In this document: positions 25,836-33,374 of the stretch, in pieces
Layout: each line of letters starts with the position of its first letter
Position numbering within the stretch: position 1 is the stretch's first letter
Source: Paenibacillus hexagrammi
GTDB taxonomy: Bacteria; Bacillota; Bacilli; Paenibacillales; NBRC-103111
Direction of reading: 5' to 3'
Assembly (NCBI RefSeq): GCF_021513275.1
Contig: NZ_CP090978.1
Coordinates: 2,604,001-2,668,000, forward strand
DNA length: 64,000 nt
Translations under genes and position numbers: made by a program
Notes under the pieces: generated by a model
The model's database searches: none
What the model was told of the DNA's origin: nothing
The model's input: only the letters and a program-made list of their open reading frames with translations

Positions 25836-26144
25836 TTAGACTCCGTAAACGACATCTCCGGACCACTTCGACATGCCGCCCGGCATGTTGATGACGTGAA
25901 AGCCCATCGAAGAAAGGAAATCGCAGGCTTGGCCGCTTCGATTCCCGCTGCGGCAGACGACGATCGTTTCCTGCTTAGGATCCAATTCATTCAACGCTTT
26001 TGCGATTTGTCCAAGCGGTATATGCTTTGCACCAGGGATATGTCCGGATTCCCACTCTTCAGGTTCTCGCACATCGAGAATCACGATGTCCTCTTTCCTC
26101 TTCATTCTCTCCAAAACTTCTTCCGGTAATTGCTCTGTGTACAT
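25836..26144 (-). CDS. cytoplasmic rhodanese
   Basis: A 102-residue single-domain rhodanese with VILDVREPEEWESGHIPGA and active loop VVCRSGNRSG (Cys64). No membrane segment or signal peptide is present. It lies between the rhodanese-dioxygenase gene and the TusA-rhodanese fusion in the same operon, with about 30 bases on each side. Confidence 0.9.
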   Translation of the reverse strand: MYTEQLPEEVLERMKRKEDIVILDVREPEEWESGHIPGAKHIPLGQIAKALNELDPKQETIVVCRSGNRSGQACDFLSSMGFHVINMPGGMSKWSGDVVYGV

Positions 26145-26177
26145 AGGTTTCTCCTCCTTGATGTTATCTACTAGGAT

Positions 26178-27323
26178 TTATTCGTCATGAACTGCGTAGC
26201 GATTTGGACCGATCTCCATGTCTCGTTGTTCCTCTTCCGATGGTGTGATCCTCCCCATGTTGGTTTGCCGAATTTCTTGATAAGCGTTCGGCTGCGGAGG
26301 CAAATTCTCGGTAACCGTTTTGCGGAATGCGGTAACGTCTTGAATATTCAGTCCCGGATTCTCTTTGTACAGATCGCCAAGTCGTGCAGATACCTTGCCC
26401 CCTTCACCTAATTCTGTGAACTTACCGAAGTGAGCAGGAAGCACGATAAGGTTATCCGATAGCTGCTTATAGCGCTCATAGAGTGTTGTTCTCAAGTCTG
26501 ATACCCAATCTTCCGCTTTACCGGCCAAATCAGGACGCCCGATGGATTTCACGAATAAAATATCGCCGGAAAGTAAATACTGATCATCCACAATTAAGGA
26601 TGTACTGCCAATCGTATGACCCGGGGAATAGACCGGTTGGATCTTAATTTGTGTATGCCCTACTTCCATGGATTTGCCATCTTCCAGCTTCTCATAGGCG
26701 AATACCACTTCGTCCGCATCTTTTGGCGGCAGCCAGTATGTTCCACCTGTTTGTTCGGCTAGCTGCCGTCCACCAGAAATGTGATCAGCGTGAAGATGCG
26801 TGTCAATGGTGTGCTTGATGTTCACATGATTCTTTTGGGCGTAATCCAAGAAAACATCCGTCATACGTACGGCATCAATAACCGCGGCTTCTCCGTTAGA
26901 GATCACCTAAGAGAGGCAGCCTTTGCCGATGCGGACAAATTGGATGATTTCACCGCCGCCCTTCAAATCACCTATCTTAACGGGCTCCAGATGCTCACTC
27001 CACGATTTCATGCCGCCTACCAAATAGGAAACCTGCTGCTTCCCTGCTTCAATCAGCTGCTCAGCGACGAATTTCGAAGAACCTTCTTTGGCACAGACAA
27101 CCAGCACTTCTTCATTGTCCGGAATCTGGTCTAGAATCACTTCGACACCGTCAATCAAATCAAAGTAAGGCTTGTTGATGACCTTTACCTGATTGCCTTC
27201 GATTTTCCAATCGTTAAAGTCACTTTCGTTGCGCACATCCAAAATAAAAAGCGATTCGTGATTCAGTACCTTTTTTGCCAGCTGAGCTGCGGTTCTTCCT
27301 TGAAGTTGAACTTGATTTGTCAT
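26178..27323 (-). pseudogene. rhodanese-persulfide dioxygenase (CstB-like), split by in-frame TAG
   Basis: The first 138 codons encode a rhodanese-type domain ([14 protein letters not shown], Cys77 in [10 protein letters not shown]) and the first strands of a metallo-beta-lactamase fold ([14 protein letters not shown]). A TAG follows at 26909-26907, and the same frame continues at once with GTG and 242 residues holding the rest of the fold: [11 protein letters not shown] (iron ligands), [18 protein letters not shown] and LPAHFGKF. The split falls inside the fold, where a Tyr codon would be expected, so the second half could not fold as a complete domain alone. A Tyr codon (TAC/TAT) would rebuild one enzyme of about 381 residues that oxidises persulfide to sulfite. 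Nonsense mutation, readthrough or sequence error are open. Confidence 0.8.
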
Positions 27324-27336
27324 GTTGATTTCCCCC

Positions 27337-28116
27337 TTAGAATAAAATCGACATCCATATTTTGATCACCGTTGCGGTGATTAGAACAGCCAGTATCCAT
27401 TGAAGAATTTTGGTGTTGATTTTTTTGCTTAGTTTGGCTCCCAACGGAGATGCAATCAAGCTGGCTGCCACAAGGGCAATGGACGGAATCAGCAGCATAT
27501 GCCCGCCCATCAGCTTACCTGCCGTCGAGCCGATTGAGGAAATAAACGTAATTGCAAGCGAAGATGCAATCGCAATTCTAGTCGGTATCTTCAAAACCAC
27601 GAGCATGACCGGTACGGTGATAAACGCCCCGGCAGCTCCGACAATTCCCGAAACCGTTCCGATGATCAGGGCGAGAATAACAGCCAAGGGTTTGTTAAAC
27701 ATAACTTGACTGACATCTTGACCTTCCAGTCCTTTCTTGGGCAGAAACATGAGGATAGCCGCAATTAGTGCGAGCACCGCGTACACCATATTGATCGCTG
27801 AGCTCGGCAGAGAATTGGAGACGAAGCTGCCCAAGAAACTGCCGACAATGATAGAGACGCCCATGTAGAGAACAAGCTGCTTGTGAAGGAGTCCTCCCTT
27901 GCGAAAAACGAACATCCCCATCATACTCGCAAAAAATACCTGAACCGCACTTATCGCTGAGACTTCCTGAGCTGAAAAGGCTGCAAAACCGAGAAGCGGC
28001 GGGATAAACAATAGCATCGGATAGTTAATGATCGATCCGCCGATTCCCACCATCCCCGAAATAAACGAACCCAGGAAGCCAATCGCGAAGATGGTCAAAA
28101 TCCATGCCAAATCCAT
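27337..28116 (-). CDS. TauE/SafE family sulfite/organosulfur exporter
   Basis: A 259-residue membrane protein with eight predicted helices in two halves, each with the glycine-rich family motif ([18 protein letters not shown] and [18 protein letters not shown]). In this operon its likely cargo is sulfite made by the persulfide dioxygenase, which would complete detoxification. It is the first gene after the palindromes at 28177 and 28310. Confidence 0.9.
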   Translation of the reverse strand: MDLAWILTIFAIGFLGSFISGMVGIGGSIINYPMLLFIPPLLGFAAFSAQEVSAISAVQVFFASMMGMFVFRKGGLLHKQLVLYMGVSIIVGSFLGSFVSNSLPSSAINMVYAVLALIAAILMFLPKKGLEGQDVSQVMFNKPLAVILALIIGTVSGIVGAAGAFITVPVMLVVLKIPTRIAIASSLAITFISSIGSTAGKLMGGHMLLIPSIALVAASLIASPLGAKLSKKINTKILQWILAVLITATVIKIWMSILF

Positions 28117-28176
28117 TTAGGCCCCTGCCTTTCTACATTCCGTATTTATTATCATGCTCTACTCTCAATCCTCTAT

Positions 28177-28192
28177 ATACCCCACGGGGTAT
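28177..28192. promoter_or_regulatory. CstR-type operator upstream of the tauE operon
   Basis: ATACCC-CACG-GGGTAT, a perfect palindrome 60 bases before the tauE start. On the minus strand it is flanked by TTGCCT upstream and TATAGA immediately downstream, a weaker promoter match than at the other sites. Confidence 0.75.
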
Positions 28193-28309
28193 TATTTGAG
28201 GCAAAAAAATTTCTTGTTAGAAAAAATCATTGTTGGGATTTTCCGACAACAAGCTCCCAAGATTGATAAGTGTAATCTTGTTATCTCCCCTTCCTTTCCG
28301 TCAATACTT

Positions 28310-28325
28310 ATACCCGTTGGGGTAT
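28310..28325. promoter_or_regulatory. second CstR-type operator upstream of the tauE operon
   Basis: ATACCC-GTTG-GGGTAT, 194 bases before tauE and 133 bases from the site at 28177. No clear promoter overlaps it on either strand, so it may be an auxiliary site for looping or a second weak promoter. The rest of 28117-28443 holds no gene that I can support. Confidence 0.7.
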
Positions 28326-28443
28326 GTGAATAATATAAACTTATTTACTCTGTTCGTCAAGTCTTTTGTGTCAAACCGTTCATTTTGCTCTACATCAATC
28401 ACTCAACCAACAATTCTTGAAGCCATTAGTCTTAATTACTGAT

Positions 28444-28842
28444 CTATTTACTTAATGAGTATATAGTTTTGTCGATACAAGAAACCAATCGCTTTTCAAC
28501 ATCCTCTGCAATGCCTTGGAGACTGCTGCTATCAAGCATACCTATTAGAGATGTTGGTTTCGGCAGACCTATTTTCGTTGTTCCCTGATCCTCATAAACC
28601 GTGATTTTGCAAGGCAAGAAATACCCGACAATCGCATTTTCGCTTAGCACACGCTTGGCTTCAACTGGATTACACACTTCGAGAATATGATACTTTTGGT
28701 CAAAATCGATTCCCTTCTCTTTAAGCTTCTCCTGCATATCCAGATGCCAGAGCACGCCAAACTCTTCTTCCTTCAAGTTATGTTCAAGAGCGGCAATAGC
28801 TTGCTCTATCGATTGGCTGGTTTCCACAGTATAGTGAAACAA
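28444..28842 (-). CDS. DUF302 family protein
   Basis: A 132-residue protein with the family pattern FGVLWHLDMQEKLKEKGIDF, then YHILEVCNPVEAKRVL and VGYFLPCKITVYEDQG. Two conserved cysteines (in EVCNP and LPCK) suggest thiol or metal chemistry. DUF302 genes often stand beside sulfur-oxidation and metal-stress genes, and the place here between rhodanese genes agrees. The start is TTG 28842 with AAAGGA upstream. Function unknown. Confidence 0.85.
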   Translation of the reverse strand: MFHYTVETSQSIEQAIAALEHNLKEEEFGVLWHLDMQEKLKEKGIDFDQKYHILEVCNPVEAKRVLSENAIVGYFLPCKITVYEDQGTTKIGLPKPTSLIGMLDSSSLQGIAEDVEKRLVSCIDKTIYSLSK

Positions 28843-28906
28843 GAATGATCACGTCCTTTCTTGTTTTTATAGTGTTCGCATTTTGGTGCAACTTATGTGC
28901 AAAATA

Positions 28907-28943
28907 AAAAATCATTAGCACTTGGAGCATGCTAATGATTTTT
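28907..28943. terminator. bidirectional terminator, same stem as at 22936
   Basis: Arms of 14 bases (AAAAATCATTAGCA and TGCTAATGATTTTT) lie between the degenerate rhodanese and DUF302 genes. Thirteen bases of the stem are identical to the terminator at 22936-22973. Confidence 0.85.
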
Positions 28944-28969
28944 ACATGTATTTGACTAGGATGGAACAA

Positions 28970-29398
28970 TTAACAACATTTTCCATTACATATACGCAGC
29001 CTGTTAGACGTACGATAACGTTGGCCATTCATTACCTGCATGTAGCCTTGCATACCTTCATTCACATGAGTCAGATTTTGAAAGCCGCTTCGTTTCAGGA
29101 TCCGTGCAGCTCTCTTACTATGATATTTGGAGTCGGATATAAGGAATATTTCATCTTCTGTATCGAATTCCTTTTTGTTAACGTAAGGCAATCGGCCTAA
29201 GGAAATGTTAATGGCCCCTTCAATATGATTATCATGATAGTCAACCTGATCTCTTACATCCAGTACCCTGAAACTTACCGATTTTTCCTTTAATAGCATG
29301 CTTAATGACTCGATATCTATGTGTTTGAGATCTTTAACAGGCTTCATTCGTTGAATAAAATATAGAGCAAATACGAAAATAATAATCGAACTAACCAT
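28970..29398 (-). CDS. membrane-anchored degenerate rhodanese with CNGKCC tail
   Basis: A 142-residue protein with an N-terminal membrane helix (residues 2-17) and a rhodanese fold (FRVLDVRDQVDYHDNHIEGA). The active loop has lost its cysteine: SDSKYHSK stands where the anchored paralogue at 22977 has CQSGMRSK, so Ser88 replaces Cys. The C-terminus adds three cysteines in CNGKCC (137, 141, 142) that typical rhodaneses lack. It is read from its own palindrome-containing promoter. It may be a binding or sensing protein, or use the tail cysteines in place of the lost one. Confidence 0.8.
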   Translation of the reverse strand: MVSSIIIFVFALYFIQRMKPVKDLKHIDIESLSMLLKEKSVSFRVLDVRDQVDYHDNHIEGAINISLGRLPYVNKKEFDTEDEIFLISDSKYHSKRAARILKRSGFQNLTHVNEGMQGYMQVMNGQRYRTSNRLRICNGKCC

Positions 29399-29434
29399 AA
29401 ATGTGACCCCCCTCGTTTCCGTTGTTTACAAATC

Positions 29435-29463
29435 GATTATATACCTATAAGGGTATCAAAACA
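29435..29463 (-). promoter_or_regulatory. promoter with CstR-type operator (degenerate rhodanese)
   Basis: On the minus strand TTGTTT, 17 bases and a perfect TATAAT; the spacer contains ATACCC-TTAT-AGGTAT, read on plus as ATACCT-ATAA-GGGTAT (29441-29456). It stands about 37 bases before the gene start. Confidence 0.8.
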
Positions 29464-29496
29464 ACAACAGATCACTGGTAACATTTATTTCGTCAT

Positions 29497-30255
29497 CTAT
29501 AGATCCATAGGTTTGCTTAACCGGTCTGCATAGAAATCAAAATAAAGGTTACCATCCGTACCCCTGACAGCATAAAAAACATCACTAAGTATATACCCTT
29601 TGTTCCGGACTGCTTTCTCAATCACTTGCTGCTCTATATTGGCTTCTTGGAGATGTTCATGAATGAGCTCTCCCTCCATAATGAGTTCGATCGGAAATTT
29701 AGAGCTCGTCGCAGATGATGATAATTCGATTTGATTGTGGGGTTGGGTTTGCGGCTTGATTTGTGACTGCAGTTGTAAATCCTGAAAAGTAAGATTCCGG
29801 TATTCTTTCTTCTTTAACACCGAAAGCTTTCCGTTCACTTCAAGCAGCGCATAATCTACTTCAGCAATATCGAAAATATCTTTTTCACGAAGCATTTCGT
29901 TTAACGAATCCAGCGTGTACTTATTTTTCTTCATATTATGCTCTAGCAGCTTCCCGTTCTCGATGAGCACAGCAGGTTTTCCGAACAGCCATTTCTCGGT
30001 CTTGCGGCTTTTTAAGGTTGCAATGGAAATAATCCATGAAGTAATCGTAAACACGGATAAAGAGATCAGCAGATGGGACGTATCTATCTTATCATTGAAG
30101 GCAAAGTTCGCAGAAATGGCACCTAATATGATAGCGGTAACAAATTCATGAATATTCATATTGGACAACGTCTGTTTTCCGATTAGCCTTGTAATAACCA
30201 ATAGAAGAACAAATGCAGCAATGCTGCGAACCAGGATTAGGAGATGCTCAGACAT
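29497..30255 (-). CDS. DUF421 family membrane protein (YetF/YrbG-like)
   Basis: A 252-residue protein with three N-terminal membrane helices (RSIAAFVLLLVITRLIGKQT, VTAIILGAISANFAF) and a cytoplasmic double domain (KPAVLIENGKLLEHNMKKNK, then KKEYRNLTF). This is the YetF/YcaP architecture found in several copies in spore-formers and linked to germination or the spore membrane. A Gln/Pro-rich linker (about residues 165-180) separates the halves of the soluble part. Exact function unknown. Confidence 0.88.
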   Translation of the reverse strand: MSEHLLILVRSIAAFVLLLVITRLIGKQTLSNMNIHEFVTAIILGAISANFAFNDKIDTSHLLISLSVFTITSWIISIATLKSRKTEKWLFGKPAVLIENGKLLEHNMKKNKYTLDSLNEMLREKDIFDIAEVDYALLEVNGKLSVLKKKEYRNLTFQDLQLQSQIKPQTQPHNQIELSSSATSSKFPIELIMEGELIHEHLQEANIEQQVIEKAVRNKGYILSDVFYAVRGTDGNLYFDFYADRLSKPMDL

Positions 30256-30464
30256 GAATTTCCTCCGGCAAAAATGTTAGAAATATTTTGCCCGTCGATG
30301 AACTCATTTATCCTTGATTCCTATGTATAAGATGGTTCGTAATGAACATGTACCTCAAAAACTTCAGACGTTCTCTTCCGTTCATATTCCACTCTAGTGG
30401 CGATTTGATGGGCTATTCAAAAGCCAGGTCTGCATGAAGTAACAAGACTACATCTACAATCGCA

Positions 30465-30641
30465 TTACTGCCGTAATTTCTTGCCCGAAGTTCCTTGATA
30501 TCCTGTCCATACTGAGAACAGATCCGGTTTGTGAGTCTCCCCTTGAAATATGGATGTAACAGCCTTTATTAGCACATCTATACCTACTGAAATCGTAATA
30601 AAAGATGCTACTAATGAAGCATTTGTTTCGGACTTCACCCA
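30465..30641 (-). pseudogene. remnant of a cation diffusion facilitator (CDF) transporter
   Basis: A 58-codon open piece bounded by stops on both sides encodes a recognisable middle part of a CDF cation exporter: the end of a membrane helix region (SETNASLVASFITISVGIDV), then LIKAVTSIFQGETHKPDLFSVWTG. The usual start, the HxxxD metal sites and the C-terminal domain are absent. It lies next to a frameshifted MntP gene, so this spot may once have held a metal-export cluster. The rest of 30256-30823 shows no gene. Confidence 0.6.
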
Positions 30642-30823
30642 ATTTTAGATTGCCTAATCTCTCCTGTTGATCCATAACAGTTCTTTACTCTCCATTTCGC
30701 TGTCGTTGCCTCGTCTATGATAGCAGCACCCACTTATGTGGGTCTAGAGAAACGTTTTTTCGTAACAGCGAATAATTAGATGTAAGTAAAGAGAGTTGCA
30801 CATCATAAAAAATGATAGCCTTG

Positions 30824-31380
30824 TCATTCACTCCAACTCATGAAGCCATCAATGAGTATCCAAATACCTAATAAGCCTAGGACAGCGCCGGTCAATTTCT
30901 CCGACCATTCACCTAAATATCGTTTCAATTTGGAGCCGAAAGTAAGTCCCAACCACGTAAAGATAAACGCTTGAAGAGCCACAAATAGTAGTGTTAATAG
31001 AATAGGAACCCCTAACAGACCTATAGAGAATCCAATTGCCAATTCATCTAAGCTAATACTCAGAGCAGTCAGAATTAGAGTCCAGCCGACTAAATTTCTT
31101 GCAAGCTTCCCTCTTCTTCATCCTCGTCTTCAAAAAAAAGCAGCCATATTGCAACAGCTAATAATGCGATCCCGCCGATTAGTGAAGCCCAATCTCCGAT
31201 AATATGACCGGCGCTTTTACCGATGAACAATCCAACTAACGGCATCAAAGCTTCCGCGCACGCAAACGTGAACGCAATTTTTGTTTTGCCTTTGGTCTGA
31301 ACAAATCCTAAGGAAATTGACATCAAGAGTGTATCCATTCCTAGTGATAAAATGAAAACAATCATCTTCAGAGCATCCAT
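30824..31380 (-). pseudogene. mntP: MntP-type manganese efflux pump, frameshifted
   Basis: Six membrane helices in two halves as in MntP: the first ORF has LSLGMDTLLMSISLGFVQ (with the conserved Asp) and ends in an acidic linker EDEDEEEG; the second half continues in another frame with LARNLVGWTLILTALSISLD and ELAIGFSIGLLG. One missing G in the GAGGGAAG stretch near 31105-31110 restores one protein of about 185 residues. The frame break lies in the cytoplasmic linker, so the halves could in principle still pair, but only the first has a proper start. Pseudogene or sequencing error. Confidence 0.75.
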
Positions 31381-31432
31381 AGCATTCCCCCATCTAACAG
31401 CTAATTTTCGAGAATCTTGCTAAGCGGAATTA

Positions 31433-33193
31433 TCATTCATCCGTCCCGACTTCGCTCAAATTTTGCACATTGAATAAACGAGAATAAGCGCCGTTTCGTT
31501 TCATTAATTCCGAATGCGTCCCTTGTTCTTTGATTTCCCCATTCTCAATAAGTACAATTTGATCAGCATGTGTGATGGTCGAAAGGCGATGAGCGACGAT
31601 TAATGTTGTCCGATCCTTCGCTAATGCTTCAAGAGATTCTTGAATGAAATGCTCCGATTCCAAATCGAGTGCCGAGGTCGCTTCGTCCAGCACCAGAATA
31701 CGGGGATTCTTTAGAAATACTCGGGCAATCGCAATACGCTGCTTCTGTCCTCCCGAAAGCTTAACCCCACGCTCTCCGATCTCCGTCTCATAGCCTTTAG
31801 GCAGGTTCATGATAAAATCATGCGCATTAGCAGCTTGAGCCGCTTGCATAAGCTCCTCATTGGAAGCGTCAGGCCGCCCGAACAAAATGTTTTCGCGCAC
31901 ACTGCCACTAAACAAAATGTTGTCCTGCAAAACCATACCAATCTGATTTCGCAAGCTTTGGATGGTAACATCCTTGATATCGGTGCCATCTAGCCGTATG
32001 GTGCCTTGCTGGATATCATAAAAACGTGGAAGGAGACTAATGAGAGATGATTTACCGCCGCCGCTCATTCCAACGAATGCAACCGTCTCCCCGGGATTGA
32101 TGCTCAATTGTATCTGATGTAAAACCCAATTCTCAGAGCTAGGGTAGCGAAAACACACGTTCTCAAATTCGATTTTCCCTTTCACGTTTTCCATTGATTT
32201 CGCATGAGGAGTATCTTGGATGTCGTAAGGTTCATGTAATAATTCAACAACTCTTTCCAGAGATGCGCTTGCTTGTGTGAGCTCAGTTGAGGAATTGACC
32301 AAGCGCCGAAGCGGACTGTACAAGCGTTCCAAATATCCGAAAAAAGCAACTAGAGCGCCAAGTGAAATATGTTCTTGAATAACCTGAAATCCGCCATAAA
32401 ATAACACCAATAATGGAGCGATGTCGGTCAACGTATTAATGATGGAAGTAGTCAGTGCATTCCACTTCGTTACATCTAGCGCTCTTTGCAAGAAATGATA
32501 ATTTTTCTTTTCAAAGCTTCGCTTCTCTACATCCTCCAGGGTGAAGCTCTTGATGACGGAAATCCCATTCACCCTCTCTACTAGATACCCCTGCATATCC
32601 GCTAAGGCTTGCGAACGCGACTTTGAGAATGCCCTAAGCTTCCTATAGAGCTTTTTTACTGCAAGCGCATAGAACGGGAGAATCGCAATGGATACCAAGG
32701 TCAGCTTCACATCCATAAAAAACATGAAACCGATGGCGATCGAAAGAGTGAATACATCTAACCACACATTCATGAGTCCCGTCTCGACGATACTTTTCGT
32801 CTGATCCGCATCATTGATCATTCGGGATATGATTTCACCTGTTTTCCTGTTTTGGTAGTAACTTAGAGACAATTTTTGAATATGTCCATACAGGTGATTG
32901 CGTAAATCATATAAAATCCTACTCGTCGTTAACTGCGCGAAATACTGCCTAATGTATTCAACAGGCGCTCGTAAAACAACGAATAATGCAAATGCAAGTA
33001 ACATGACATCCACCATTCTCTCTGTCTTAACCGAGGCGGACAGCGAACTTAACAGCAGGTCGTCAACGACATACTTGACAATCATCGGAAAAGTGAGCGG
33101 AATGCTAAATTTAATCATGCCAATTAGCAGGGTAATGAGTATGAGCTTCCAGTAAGGTTTGACAAAAGAATAGTACGATTTGAAATGATTCAT
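31433..33193 (-). CDS. ABC exporter, fused permease and ATPase
   Basis: A 586-residue half-transporter of the MsbA/BmrA type. Six membrane helices (residues 1-310) are followed by an ATPase with Walker A GMSGGGKSSL, Q-loop VLQDNILFSG, signature LSGGQKQR, Walker B ILVLDEATSALD and switch His in VAHRLST. It works as a homodimer or with a partner. No partner gene or regulator is adjacent; substrate (drug, lipid or peptide) is unknown. Confidence 0.92.
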   Translation of the reverse strand: MNHFKSYYSFVKPYWKLILITLLIGMIKFSIPLTFPMIVKYVVDDLLLSSLSASVKTERMVDVMLLAFALFVVLRAPVEYIRQYFAQLTTSRILYDLRNHLYGHIQKLSLSYYQNRKTGEIISRMINDADQTKSIVETGLMNVWLDVFTLSIAIGFMFFMDVKLTLVSIAILPFYALAVKKLYRKLRAFSKSRSQALADMQGYLVERVNGISVIKSFTLEDVEKRSFEKKNYHFLQRALDVTKWNALTTSIINTLTDIAPLLVLFYGGFQVIQEHISLGALVAFFGYLERLYSPLRRLVNSSTELTQASASLERVVELLHEPYDIQDTPHAKSMENVKGKIEFENVCFRYPSSENWVLHQIQLSINPGETVAFVGMSGGGKSSLISLLPRFYDIQQGTIRLDGTDIKDVTIQSLRNQIGMVLQDNILFSGSVRENILFGRPDASNEELMQAAQAANAHDFIMNLPKGYETEIGERGVKLSGGQKQRIAIARVFLKNPRILVLDEATSALDLESEHFIQESLEALAKDRTTLIVAHRLSTITHADQIVLIENGEIKEQGTHSELMKRNGAYSRLFNVQNLSEVGTDE

Positions 33194-33302
33194 CGACGCA
33201 CTTCCCTCCTCTCGTACAGATAGTTCCGTTCATTTTACTATTCCCTTTCGGGGATAGAACATCTAGTTGTGCGGTTATATTGCGTGTAATGAACATTTGA
33301 AT

Positions 33303-33328
33303 AAAAAAAGCCACTTTCGACAAGTGGC
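33303..33328 (-). terminator. terminator of leuA
   Basis: GCCACTT-N5-AAGTGGC (33310-33328) is followed by TTTTTTT on the minus strand. Confidence 0.8.
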
Positions 33329-33374
33329 AGATCAAGTAATACGAGTACATTTTATCCTGAACGTCAGGTTAGAA

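Noticed and set aside
28230..28442. 70-codon plus-strand ORF in the operator region
   Set aside because: It covers a regulatory region, has no ribosome site and no familiar motif.
30454..30675. 73-codon minus-strand ORF near the DUF421 gene
   Set aside because: It is a shadow of the CDF remnant, whose protein similarity lies in a different frame of the same strand (30465-30641).
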